Assembly: GCF_900142845.1 (NCBI RefSeq)
Contig: NZ_FSRU01000003.1
Span: 434,001-498,000 of the forward strand
Length of the DNA stretch: 64,000 nucleotides
Direction of reading: 5' to 3'
Origin: Paraburkholderia phenazinium
GTDB taxonomy: Bacteria; Pseudomonadota; Gammaproteobacteria; Burkholderiales; Burkholderiaceae
In this document: positions 20,748-28,605 of the stretch, in pieces
How positions within the stretch are numbered: position 1 is the stretch's first letter
How the letters are laid out: every line of letters begins with the position of its first letter
Notes under the pieces: generated by a model
What the model was told of the DNA's origin: nothing
Seen by the model: only the letters and a program-made list of their open reading frames with translations
The model's database searches: none
Program-made: the position numbers and the translations under genes

Positions 20748-21279
20748 TTCACGTTCTTTCGGCCGCCTCCACTGGCGGTCGCCGACCTGGCGCTGGCCAA
20801 GAGGATACAAACGCGCTAGTGAGTCAGTGTCGCGACAAGTTCAGCGACGTATGGAACCCCCAGGCCCGTCACCATGTCGTACCCTTCACCTGCGCAATAG
20901 GCGCCGTTACTGCCTGCAACGGGGGATCACCTGTGCGACGTCGCGATTCTTGAGAACAGACATTCATAAGGAATGCTTATGAGTCAATTTACCGCTGTCA
21001 GATGCTCCGGTCGATGCCGCCGACGACAACTCTGTCCGGCCGTGCGGCTCCGGCCACGCCGAGGACTATAGTGGAAAACCGGGAGGACCACATTTTTCAA
21101 TCCGAAATTAACCAGGTAATGGCGCAATTACACTGAAAGCCCTGAAAATGTTCGCTAACAAGTACAGGAATATTTGAATATAAAATCACATACCTCTTTC
21201 GTTCTCGAAGTGTTTCATTAAGTTTCCACGCTGATGCATCAAGGGACTTCCGAAAATCCATCCACTGACGACTTCAAAT

Positions 21280-21306
21280 TGGTTCATATATCTAATATAT
21301 GAACCA
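21280..21306. repeat. Perfect 11-bp inverted repeat, probable operator
   Basis: TGGTTCATATA, spacer TCTAA, TATATGAACCA. The arms are exact complements and there is no T-tract after it, so a dimeric regulator site is more likely than a terminator. Confidence 0.6.
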
Positions 21307-21724
21307 GAAATTTTCAATTCACGCACATCCAACTTGACATCTGACGAGGAAGGACTACCGTTATTTTCATAACTTTTAAAAATTAACTAATTCGAAGCGC
21401 ACGCTCGAACGGAAAACGCGCGCTTGACCAATGCCGAATTGATTTTCACCTGGCGAGAGAATCTTGAGCACCCATCCGCGCGAACCTTACGCTCGCGGAT
21501 GAACCCGTGGATCACGCCCACACAAGAACAGGAAGTTACTGTCCGGCCCCCTTTAGTGTTTCTGTTGACTGACAGCTCTGTGATTTTGCACGACCCTGGT
21601 GGCAGGCTCGGCGGCGAGCAGTGATTAGTGCTCATGCCCGATAAGCGATTTCGGAATGGACTGTAGAGCGGTCCGCCAGCGGCTTTCCCAAATACGCCAA
21701 ATACGCTCACGCGAGGAACATCTC

Positions 21725-23941
21725 ATGCCAACGACCAGGAAATCTGTGGAATCGGTTGAGTTCGAACGTAAGCGGTTTCTTCCGCTACTGCTCGCAAACC
21801 CAAACTATTTTGGAAACATTGAGAACAGCCCGCTGAAACCGGTGAAGACAATTGTCGCCAACAGTTCTTATGAAGAATTGAAGTGCGTTGGCCTCAACCC
21901 CCAGCTCAATCGTCTGGAAGGTGTGATCTGGATCAAGCAAACCGCTGGGTATGAAGGCGGCATCTGCACGAATGGTTCGCTGGAATACGTTAGCTTTTTC
22001 CTCTCCTATGACGACGGCTCGACATGGCTACCGCAAGGAACGACAAGCTTCCCGGTCTACGATGTTCCGGGTCCACACCCACTGGAATATGCAGTAAGTG
22101 TGGTGACCCAGCCTGACAGGAGGTTTTGTTTTGTCAATAACCTGCCGCTGGTGAGGGCAATTCTTTCATGGAGTACGCCGCCGGCCGGGCCGAACACAAT
22201 CCCGGTATGGGGGAACGTGGTGGATGCCCGAGTTCAGGTTGACGCCTTCCGGCTGATTGTCGATTTCCCAGACTTGTTGAAGGCGGCGGAGGTCAGTCTG
22301 CCACCGTCCATTGACAGCCTGGTCTCTGAGACGGCCACGGTAAAGTTGCGGGTGCCTGCGGCGCTAACCGCTGCGGAGCTGAGACAGCTATATGCGAAAT
22401 CCAACGTTCCTGCCCATCGCTTCCTGCAAAATTTAATCCAGAAGGCCGTCCAGAATCCGACGAAACTCGCGACGATGAGTGCGTACTTTAGCGGGCTCGG
22501 AATCGACGTTAGCGCAGTAATTGGGGCTTTGCAGAGTACTAGCGGTAACACCGACTATGAGCAACTCGGGTGCATCGGACTAGACGAAGGCACTGGGTCA
22601 CCGGATGCGCTGGTAGGAACTCTTGTGATCAAGCTTCCATCGGGTTACCTGGGGACTCCGTGCTCGGCGGGAAGCAAGGAGTATGTCGCGTTCTGGATAG
22701 ACTGGGGCAGTGGCTGGCAATGGGCAGGAACGCCGTCGGTAAACGTCTATGACGTCTCGACCATTCCTAGAGAAGGTCTGAGCTATGCGGTGTATCAGCC
22801 CGTTGACCTGAATTCGCATCGAAAGCCATGTGGAGATGGGCCGCTGACCGCAACGGTTCGGGCGATTCTTTCGTGGGACATCCCCCCACCGTCCTACGAT
22901 CCGGACTATGTTCCCGTATGGGGAAATCGCCTGGAAACACTGATCCTGGTCAATCCTGGTGTAAGTACACAGATCGGCGACTTCACGCCTTACCTGACTT
23001 CGATTTGCGGAGTACCGATTTGCAGTATCGATCAGACGTCAGGTTGGGCGTATCCGGGCGCCGGCGACGATCCCTTTGGCGCCTCGGTCTCCATTTCCGG
23101 TTCCATTCCCGGTGCGCCGCTATTCAGTTGGCCGCTACCCGCTCTCCCCAAGTACCAGATCACGGTTCAGGAGATCGATACCGCGACAAACAGCCTGCTA
23201 GGCAGCCCGCAAATCGTGACGGATCCGTTTTCAATCTCGGTTATGCAGGAAATTGGAGGCGGCGTGACTACCAGCTTCGGTTTGACGCAGAACGCGCTGA
23301 GCGGCTATTTCACTTACCAGCAAACTAACCCTAGCCCCGCCGGTTGGAGGATCGTTTCTTCACCGGGCCTCCTCGGCGTATGGAATACAACGGGAAAGAC
23401 CGGAACGTGGTTGATTGCGGTGACAGCGTGGGATGCGACGCTGACGACACAGTACACGGCCGGGACAGTCCTCTGCAGTTTGGACGGAAAGACGCGCCAA
23501 GGCGTCGTGATCGATCTCGATCAGTTGGCGCCGGTTCCTACGCTCGAAATCACCGGATACATGCCCGGTGGAGTCGAGCCGTGCATACCGGCCGCAGACT
23601 GTCAGACTTTTACGATAGGCGACGTGATTTGCGGCACGTATAGCGTTACCGACGAACACCTCGGCGGTTTCTCCCTTAACGCAGAGCCAACGCCATCACC
23701 GGGCTCGGGCTTCACCATCGATGGAACCGCCGGCAACGGGCTTTCGTATCCGGATGCAGCCCTACCGTTGGCTGGGAAGAAATCTGGTGTATGGACCTAC
23801 AACACGGCCGGACTACCGGCCTGTGGTTACACGATCCAGCTATTCACGAACGACCGAACGATCGTGGACTGCGACGGAGACTGGCAGGATAACAGCAAGT
23901 TCGTCGGCTTCTGCCTGGTGGCACCGCCCCCCGGAAAGTAG
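21725..23941 (+). CDS. Unrecognised 738-aa protein with an internal duplication
   Basis: The protein contains two diverged copies of a roughly 125-residue unit, at about 49-172 (YEELKCVGLN ... LVRAILSWSTPP ... IPVWGN) and 278-410 (YEQLGCIGLD ... TVRAILSWDIPP ... VPVWGN). Between them is a helical segment, and after them a long beta-rich, Cys- and Gly-containing C-terminus (TIGDVICGTYSV, NGLSYPDAALPL). No signal peptide or membrane helix is seen. I chose the ATG at 21725 behind GAGGAA rather than the open frame from 21656. The family is unknown to me; composition suggests a surface or particle component. Confidence 0.8.
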   Translation: MPTTRKSVESVEFERKRFLPLLLANPNYFGNIENSPLKPVKTIVANSSYEELKCVGLNPQLNRLEGVIWIKQTAGYEGGICTNGSLEYVSFFLSYDDGSTWLPQGTTSFPVYDVPGPHPLEYAVSVVTQPDRRFCFVNNLPLVRAILSWSTPPAGPNTIPVWGNVVDARVQVDAFRLIVDFPDLLKAAEVSLPPSIDSLVSETATVKLRVPAALTAAELRQLYAKSNVPAHRFLQNLIQKAVQNPTKLATMSAYFSGLGIDVSAVIGALQSTSGNTDYEQLGCIGLDEGTGSPDALVGTLVIKLPSGYLGTPCSAGSKEYVAFWIDWGSGWQWAGTPSVNVYDVSTIPREGLSYAVYQPVDLNSHRKPCGDGPLTATVRAILSWDIPPPSYDPDYVPVWGNRLETLILVNPGVSTQIGDFTPYLTSICGVPICSIDQTSGWAYPGAGDDPFGASVSISGSIPGAPLFSWPLPALPKYQITVQEIDTATNSLLGSPQIVTDPFSISVMQEIGGGVTTSFGLTQNALSGYFTYQQTNPSPAGWRIVSSPGLLGVWNTTGKTGTWLIAVTAWDATLTTQYTAGTVLCSLDGKTRQGVVIDLDQLAPVPTLEITGYMPGGVEPCIPAADCQTFTIGDVICGTYSVTDEHLGGFSLNAEPTPSPGSGFTIDGTAGNGLSYPDAALPLAGKKSGVWTYNTAGLPACGYTIQLFTNDRTIVDCDGDWQDNSKFVGFCLVAPPPGK

Positions 23942-23954
23942 GAGGTGCACCAGC

Positions 23955-24290
23955 TTGACGGACCTTTATCGCCTCCTGCTTGGCGTGTTGTGCGTCTGGC
24001 GCATCACGCATCTCTTCCAGGCCGAGGACGGCCCTTGGGACGTGGTCGCCCATCTACGGCGAGCAGCAGGCGATAGTTGGCTGGGGAGAATGCTCGATTG
24101 CTTCTACTGTTTGAGCCTATGGGTCGCGGCACCGTTGGCGTGGGTTATCGGACGAACCGCGATCGAGCGAGTTTTGATGTGGTTGGCGTTTTCCGGCGGG
24201 GCGATTTTGGCGCAGCGGAGTACTCGTGGATCGACTGAGGAACCGCCACCCACTGTCCAGGCCGCATACGAAGAGGATCGGGAGGATTAG
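23955..24290 (+). CDS. Small membrane protein with CxxC motif (DUF1360-like)
   Basis: The 111-aa product begins at a TTG with AGGAGG 9 nt upstream, so the Shine-Dalgarno decides the start. It has an N-terminal helix LYRLLLGVLCVWRITHLF, then DCFYCLSLWVAAPLAWVIG and LMWLAFSGGAILA as membrane segments, and an acidic tail. The FYCLSLWVA pattern with its CxxC resembles DUF1360 proteins, small membrane proteins sometimes found among phage or sporulation genes. It starts 13 bp after the 738-aa gene, so it is in the same unit. Confidence 0.7.
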   Translation: MTDLYRLLLGVLCVWRITHLFQAEDGPWDVVAHLRRAAGDSWLGRMLDCFYCLSLWVAAPLAWVIGRTAIERVLMWLAFSGGAILAQRSTRGSTEEPPPTVQAAYEEDRED

Positions 24291-24294
24291 GAAG

Positions 24295-24537
24295 ATGGCA
24301 TGTTGCGGACAAAGGCGAGCGCTAGCATCGACGAATGGAAAAGCGGTTGGAGCAAACCGCTCTCCACCGATTCCGCGCGGCGTACTCTACGAATATACCG
24401 GAACGAGCCGGATGACAGTGACAGGATCCGTGAGTGGCTTGAAGTATCTTTTTGGCCAGCCAGGTGCCCGGGTTCAGGTCGATCCACGCGATGTTTTTTC
24501 GATGGCAGGTTTGCCCAATCTTCGGCGACTACGCTAG
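24295..24537 (+). CDS. Small Cys-rich protein resembling phage-associated 'ACCGQ' proteins
   Basis: This is an 80-aa protein starting MACCGQRRALAS and ending VDPRDVFSMAGLPNLRRLR. The middle, YEYTGTSRMTVTGSVSGLKYLF, is a beta pattern. From memory it resembles short hypothetical proteins in phage structural regions that pair an N-terminal Cys-Cys-Gly with a C-terminal PNLRR-like end; I cannot verify this. GGAGGATTAGGAAG precedes the ATG, and it starts 4 nt after the preceding stop, so it is in the same operon. Confidence 0.65.
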   Translation: MACCGQRRALASTNGKAVGANRSPPIPRGVLYEYTGTSRMTVTGSVSGLKYLFGQPGARVQVDPRDVFSMAGLPNLRRLR

Positions 24538-24845
24538 TCAACCGTGGCACGTTGCAGGAACCTGTCGCTCGATCCCGGTCAAAGCGGGCGTCTGCTTTTG
24601 ACCGTCGATATGGCTTACAAGCCGCTGAACCCGGCTGCTCTGATGCGAACGCAATATGATTAGGTACCCTTATCATTTTACAACCGAAACTCCACCCACT
24701 GCACTCAGGCCCGTTTGGACAGCCTCTGCAAACTCGGCCAAGACCGATTCACGTGGTGACCTTCCACCATAACTTCTTTGTACCGTCCGCTACGGTCTGC
24801 TATGGTTGTCATAGAGCACACTCGCTGGCATCCAAAGGGCACAAA
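24538..24845. other. Gap without a recognisable gene
   Basis: About 300 bp between the 80-aa gene and the next membrane protein. I see no conserved reading frame or clear hairpin here. Confidence 0.4.
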
Positions 24846-25427
24846 ATGGCCGATCGCGAAAATTCGCCAGGATTCTGGCAGACCGTGCCAGGTGTTTTGA
24901 CTGCGATAGCCGCCGTCATTACCGCTCTAGGGGGCATGTTTGTAACGCTGAAGACGTTACAAAGCACACCCAATCTTCCGGCGTCGTCCGCCAGCGGCAA
25001 TGCCGTATTACCTTCCAGCCAACCCCAGCCTGGTCCGCCCCAACAGCCGAACGTGTACTCTAGCGGCACGCTGGTCGTTCGAGGTACTTGGTCATATGAC
25101 CTGGATGCGGGTACCCAGACAACCGATCAAGCTCATGCAGACTTCTTTTGGGAGCAGGTTACCCCTGTGAGGCGCCTTCTAGTGCCAAAAAGCGGCGCTC
25201 AATTCGACGTTGTCGGTATAAGAGATTTCAAGTCTGTGCGATACGCGGATCTGAAGCGCTTCTCGTACTCGCCTGATCAGATCGACGGTAGCGATATGCC
25301 GTCTAATCGGATCCCGCAAGGGACGGTCGTTGCTTATCGGACCAAAGCAGGACGCCTCGGCAAATTCGTCGTCGAACAATATGGCTATAACCTTTCGATC
25401 GAATGGGTAACCTTCGCGAACCAATGA
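24846..25427 (+). CDS. Membrane-anchored protein of unknown function
   Basis: The 193-aa product starts [38 protein letters not shown], giving one transmembrane helix at about residues 14-36. A Pro/Gln/Ser-rich linker ([14 protein letters not shown]) follows, then a soluble domain of about 120 residues ([38 protein letters not shown]). I do not recognise the domain; the WSYDLDAG and WEQV segments resemble proteins whose C-terminal domain binds ligands or carbohydrate. The ATG at 24846 is preceded by AAAGGG; an upstream frame from 24753 is unlikely. It may be separate from the preceding operon because of the 308-bp gap. Confidence 0.7.
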   Translation: MADRENSPGFWQTVPGVLTAIAAVITALGGMFVTLKTLQSTPNLPASSASGNAVLPSSQPQPGPPQQPNVYSSGTLVVRGTWSYDLDAGTQTTDQAHADFFWEQVTPVRRLLVPKSGAQFDVVGIRDFKSVRYADLKRFSYSPDQIDGSDMPSNRIPQGTVVAYRTKAGRLGKFVVEQYGYNLSIEWVTFANQ

Positions 25428-25488
25428 ATAGGTAAGTTGCGCGGAGCGCCTCCGGTCACATTCCTCTGTCATGCTCTGGGAGTTCGCA

Positions 25489-25632
25489 CCGGACCGTCCT
25501 CCGGATACACACGATTTAACTTCGTCATCGAGGTCGGAGTCAGCCAGAACAATGACGGGCGCGTTGCCTCCCAGGTCCATCGTCAGTTTTTTCAGCCCTG
25601 CGGACCTGGCTATCTTTTCACCGGTTGCGAAC
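25489..25632 (-). pseudogene. Fossil fragment of an aldehyde dehydrogenase (ALDH superfamily)
   Basis: Read on the minus strand from 25632, codons give [15 protein letters not shown] then [19 protein letters not shown] and CVSGG. This matches the NAD-binding/catalytic-Glu block of succinate-semialdehyde-type ALDHs (ELGGNAP). About 48 codons remain, with no N-terminus and no catalytic Cys; resemblance stops after CVSGG. It lies at the right edge of the accessory island and is non-functional. Confidence 0.85.
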
Positions 25633-25643
25633 CCTCCGGTTGT

Positions 25644-26741
25644 CTAATCCGAGGAGCCCGGCGGCGCCGCATCGACCCCCGGAACCAACGACGCACTCCC
25701 CTGCGCCGCACCGCATTGATGGCAATGCGGGAAAAAGAAGAAATTGCGCCCACCGCATCCACACAGATTGAACAGCCTCAATCCGCAATGCACGCAGAAC
25801 GTGGAGTCGTCGCCACCGAGGTTCCATTGTTTGTCGCACGACGGGCAGCGTTTCTTTTCGAGTGAACGAACGGCCTTCTCGTAGCCGATCGTGCGTGCGC
25901 GCTCTCCCTGGTCCTGCTGCAATTCCAGTTGCTTGCGCTCGGCATAGCGCTGAAACGCTTTCAGCATATAGAGGCCGGCAAACACCGTGAGCGCGATGCC
26001 GACCAGCACCCTCACATAGCCGCCGAAATTCGGCAGATACGGGACCAGTTCGATAAAAAACGCGCTCAACGCAAACAGACCGAAACCATACACGAAAGGC
26101 CAGTAACGAACCTTGCGGTAGCGAATGAACAGCCAGATCGCGATCAGCAGAATGGGCAAGGTCAGCGCGAGGCGCAGGCCAAACACCTGCAACTCATAGT
26201 GCCGGGTCGCCTCGTCGAAGCGCTGTTCGGCTGCTGCATCCTCGCTGGCGATTTGCACGTCCAGCTGACTCTGCTGCGCGACGAGTGCCCGTTGCTGGTC
26301 GCCGATCGCGTCGATCTGATGCTGCCAGTCGATCGTCACGGCCTGCAGCGAGTCCAGCTTGCGGGTTCTCGCGAGCAGGTCAGGGTCCCGTGTGCTGTCG
26401 CCCGTCACTGAGCGCGTGGCCAGCCAGTTGCGGAAACTCTCCTTCTCGTCCGCGTACTGCTTCGCGGCGCGTCCGCGCGCCACCTCCAGGGTTTCAGCCT
26501 TTTCATCGAGCGTGTCGCGCTGCGCCTGCAGGTCGCGTCGTGCTGCATCCAGCCGCGCCTTCGCCGGTGCATCCGCGAATTGCTCCATGACGGGCGGCCC
26601 GCCATGGGGTGCAAACTCCATGTCGCGGATCACGAGGCTGCCGAACATGTTCAGAAACACGGCGAAGACGATGGCGATCGCCCATGATGCAAGTCGTAAG
26701 AGCCGCGCGGGACCGGTCAAACCGTCGCTGGAGGTCATCAT
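25644..26741 (-). CDS. Membrane protein with coiled coil and C-terminal zinc ribbon
   Basis: The 365-aa product has a first transmembrane helix (LLRLASWAIAIVFAVFLNMFG) and then a long charged helical region of about 120 residues with coiled-coil character (LDAARRDLQAQRDTLDEKAETL). Three or four helices follow (LALTLPILLIAIWLFI, FVYGFGLFALSAFFIEL, VLVGIALTVFAGLYML). The tail is cysteine-rich: CPSCDKQW, FCVHCGLRLFNLCGCGG, HCHQCG, a likely zinc ribbon. I chose the ATG at 26741 because GAGG precedes it; the longer frame begins at a TTG. Function is unknown; the architecture suggests an envelope sensor or scaffold. Confidence 0.75.
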   Translation of the reverse strand: MMTSSDGLTGPARLLRLASWAIAIVFAVFLNMFGSLVIRDMEFAPHGGPPVMEQFADAPAKARLDAARRDLQAQRDTLDEKAETLEVARGRAAKQYADEKESFRNWLATRSVTGDSTRDPDLLARTRKLDSLQAVTIDWQHQIDAIGDQQRALVAQQSQLDVQIASEDAAAEQRFDEATRHYELQVFGLRLALTLPILLIAIWLFIRYRKVRYWPFVYGFGLFALSAFFIELVPYLPNFGGYVRVLVGIALTVFAGLYMLKAFQRYAERKQLELQQDQGERARTIGYEKAVRSLEKKRCPSCDKQWNLGGDDSTFCVHCGLRLFNLCGCGGRNFFFFPHCHQCGAAQGSASLVPGVDAAPPGSSD

Positions 26742-26802
26742 TGTTTTTAGCCTCGGTGGAATGGTAGAGCTCAACGACGAGTTGCTTCGCTGACGCTACG
26801 TC

Positions 26803-27282
26803 TTATGTTTTGACCGCCGCCGCGCGCTCTATCGTAGCGATATCGATCTTCTTCATGGTCATCATCGCGTCCATCGCACGCCCTCCGGCATCGCGATCGG
26901 ACCCGCTGACGAGCTCAAGCAGCCGCCTGGGCGTGATCTGCCAGGAAAAGCCCCAGCGGTCCTTGCACCAGCCGCAAGGCGCCTCCTCCCCGCCGTTGCC
27001 GACGATGGCGTTCCAATATCGGTCAGTCTCTTCCTGGCTATCCGTCAGGACGATGAAACTGACCGCCTCATTCGCCTTGAAGGCGGGGCCACCGTTGAGC
27101 CCCAGGTAGCGCCGGCCCAGCACAGTGAACTCGATCGTCAGCTCCGCGCCTTGCCCCACGCCCGGCTTCGGCGACACATGACCGGCACTAACATGGCTAT
27201 CGGGGAAGGTAGCGGCGTAAAACTCCGCAGCCTCACGCGCTTTGCCTCCATCGAACCACAGGCATGTTACAAGCTCAGTCAT
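26803..27282 (-). CDS. VOC-superfamily protein, PhnB/3-demethylubiquinone methyltransferase-like
   Basis: This is a 159-aa beta-alpha-beta-beta-beta protein with the family hallmarks [40 protein letters not shown], and [17 protein letters not shown]. Many relatives are annotated as methyltransferases, but the fold is that of glyoxalase/PhnB proteins and the substrate is unknown. The ATG at 27282 has AAGGAGG upstream and is preferred to a GTG at 27303. It is last in an operon after the DJ-1-like and ArsR genes. Confidence 0.88.
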   Translation of the reverse strand: MTELVTCLWFDGGKAREAAEFYAATFPDSHVSAGHVSPKPGVGQGAELTIEFTVLGRRYLGLNGGPAFKANEAVSFIVLTDSQEETDRYWNAIVGNGGEEAPCGWCKDRWGFSWQITPRRLLELVSGSDRDAGGRAMDAMMTMKKIDIATIERAAAVKT

Positions 27283-27337
27283 CGCAACCTCCTTGTCGGA
27301 CACTCGAACCGTCGAGTGGCTTCAATAATACTCGCCG

Positions 27338-27703
27338 CTACAGATGCAGTCTGATCCCTTCCGCAAAGGCGTGAATGACTGCTTCGCATCGCGCCAGAAG
27401 CATCCACTGACCCACGCGGGTCGACACCAGCAATCGCGCCTCGATCAATGCCGCGACGTGCGCCGATACGGTGGACTGAGAGAGCCCGCTGCGCGCGTGA
27501 ATTGCATTTAACGGCACTCCGCAACCCACGTCGAAGGATCCTTGTACGAAGTAGGCGTTCGGCGTCTTCAACCACTTCAGGATCTCGCGCCGGAACGGGT
27601 TGGCGAGCGCCTTATGAATCAGATCCTCGTCAAGCGCCGCTTGCGACACACACATCGCAGGAGTTGGACTGCCCTGCGAAGGACTGGTTGGGTTTTGAGT
27701 CAT
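27338..27703 (-). CDS. ArsR-family transcriptional regulator
   Basis: This is a 121-aa winged-helix protein. The N-terminal 25 residues are Pro/Ser/Thr-rich. The DNA-binding helix-turn-helix is in GLSQSTVSAHVAALIEARLL, preceded by KALANPFRREILKWL. No CxC metal site typical of ArsR/SmtB is present, so it may sense a non-metal signal. Its ATG overlaps the DJ-1-like gene stop (27700-27703), so they are coupled, and the VOC gene follows 55 bp later. Confidence 0.9.
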   Translation of the reverse strand: MTQNPTSPSQGSPTPAMCVSQAALDEDLIHKALANPFRREILKWLKTPNAYFVQGSFDVGCGVPLNAIHARSGLSQSTVSAHVAALIEARLLVSTRVGQWMLLARCEAVIHAFAEGIRLHL

Positions 27704-28197
27704 GGTTGGCTCGACAGTGACTTGACGATGCTTCTGGCGAACGCTTCGCCAAGGTCTTCCCTGACGAAAGCCAAGGCCATCTGGATAGCGTCACCGACAC
27801 CGCGCGACGAGTACACGTTGCCGTCCTTCAGGCAGCGGCGGTCGGCAAGGCCGGCACGCGCGAGTAGAAACGCCCCGTTCGACACCGATGCGAGCCTTCG
27901 CACTCTGCACCCGGCATCGCCAAGCCAGCGCACCAGTTCGCGATGCTCGCGCCCCGAGCCGATGAGCGGCGAACCGGGCACCACGACGATGTCGAATGCA
28001 GTACGAACATCCGACAGACACTCCGTCGTGCCCACCGCTAAGCCACTCGAGCACAGCACGGGCCCCGGCGACGTTCCCACGAGATGTTGCTCATACAACG
28101 TTGCGCCGCACAAACGGTTCGCTTCGTGGAAGACATCCATGGGGCCCGTCACTTCGAGCAGCCGAAATCCTGCGTACAACATCATCGCAACCTGCAT
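27700..28197 (-). CDS. DJ-1/PfpI-like (GlxA N-terminal type) protein lacking the nucleophilic cysteine
   Basis: This 165-aa protein is homologous to the N-terminal domain of GlxA regulators (AMMLYAGFRLLEVTGPMDVFHEANRL). The nucleophile-elbow Cys of the DJ-1 family (VCNGAF in the neighbouring gene at 28606) is Ser here: VSNGAFLLARAGLADRR. About 20 residues, the TTHW...FP block, are missing between LADRR and LKDGNVYSSRGV. There is no AraC DNA-binding domain. It may be an inactive or ligand-binding paralogue, or a decaying copy. It is coupled to the ArsR gene and diverges from the intact GlxA gene. Confidence 0.82.
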   Translation of the reverse strand: MQVAMMLYAGFRLLEVTGPMDVFHEANRLCGATLYEQHLVGTSPGPVLCSSGLAVGTTECLSDVRTAFDIVVVPGSPLIGSGREHRELVRWLGDAGCRVRRLASVSNGAFLLARAGLADRRCLKDGNVYSSRGVGDAIQMALAFVREDLGEAFARSIVKSLSSQP

Positions 28198-28605
28198 GCG
28201 CCGTCACTCCTTGTGCTGGGTTACTGTTCCACATCAACGCAGACCGCGACTTTTGAAGCGGCGGCGGCTGTAGCCGAATCCACCAGGTCAAGTCTAATCA
28301 GCAGGCATGGGAGAAGAAACACGTGGATGACGCGACGCCCGGCCAATTCACGTGAGATTTCGGCCAACCCGGAGCCGAACGCAAGACTAGGCGCAGGACC
28401 ACGCGCGACCCGAATCCCGCCGTCTTGTTACACGGACGCAAAAGTCAATTACCGGTTAGCACATCCCTCTTTCCGGACCATTGCGGTAAGCTGCGATACC
28501 GCTCGTCGATACAGATTAGTCAGCCTGGCCCAGTCCTCCGGGCGAAGCCAATCGAAGCATTGCCGGTATCGGAAACGGGTCTACTCACTCCACCAAGGTC
28601 ACGGC
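28198..28605. other. Divergent promoter region between DJ-1-like and GlxA-type genes
   Basis: 408 bp without a supportable gene; an open frame runs through part of it but lacks family resemblance. It presumably holds promoters for both directions. I did not find a clear palindrome. Confidence 0.4.

Larger units (their letters stand above)
20719..21724. other. 1-kb intergenic region between divergent accessory units, AT-rich in its middle
   Basis: No convincing gene is present; short frames here lack ribosome-binding sites and family resemblance. From about 21090 to 21400 the sequence is much richer in A and T than the chromosome around it, consistent with foreign DNA and with divergent promoters. 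A perfect 11-bp inverted repeat lies at 21280-21306. Confidence 0.6.

Noticed and set aside
20974..21075. Short plus-strand frame MSQFTAVRC... in the island gap
   Set aside because: Only about 30 codons, Arg/Cys-rich and without any family likeness; considered chance.
17636..25427. Ordinary prophage or tailocin
   Set aside because: No integrase, terminase, portal, sheath, baseplate or lysis gene could be seen in any frame.
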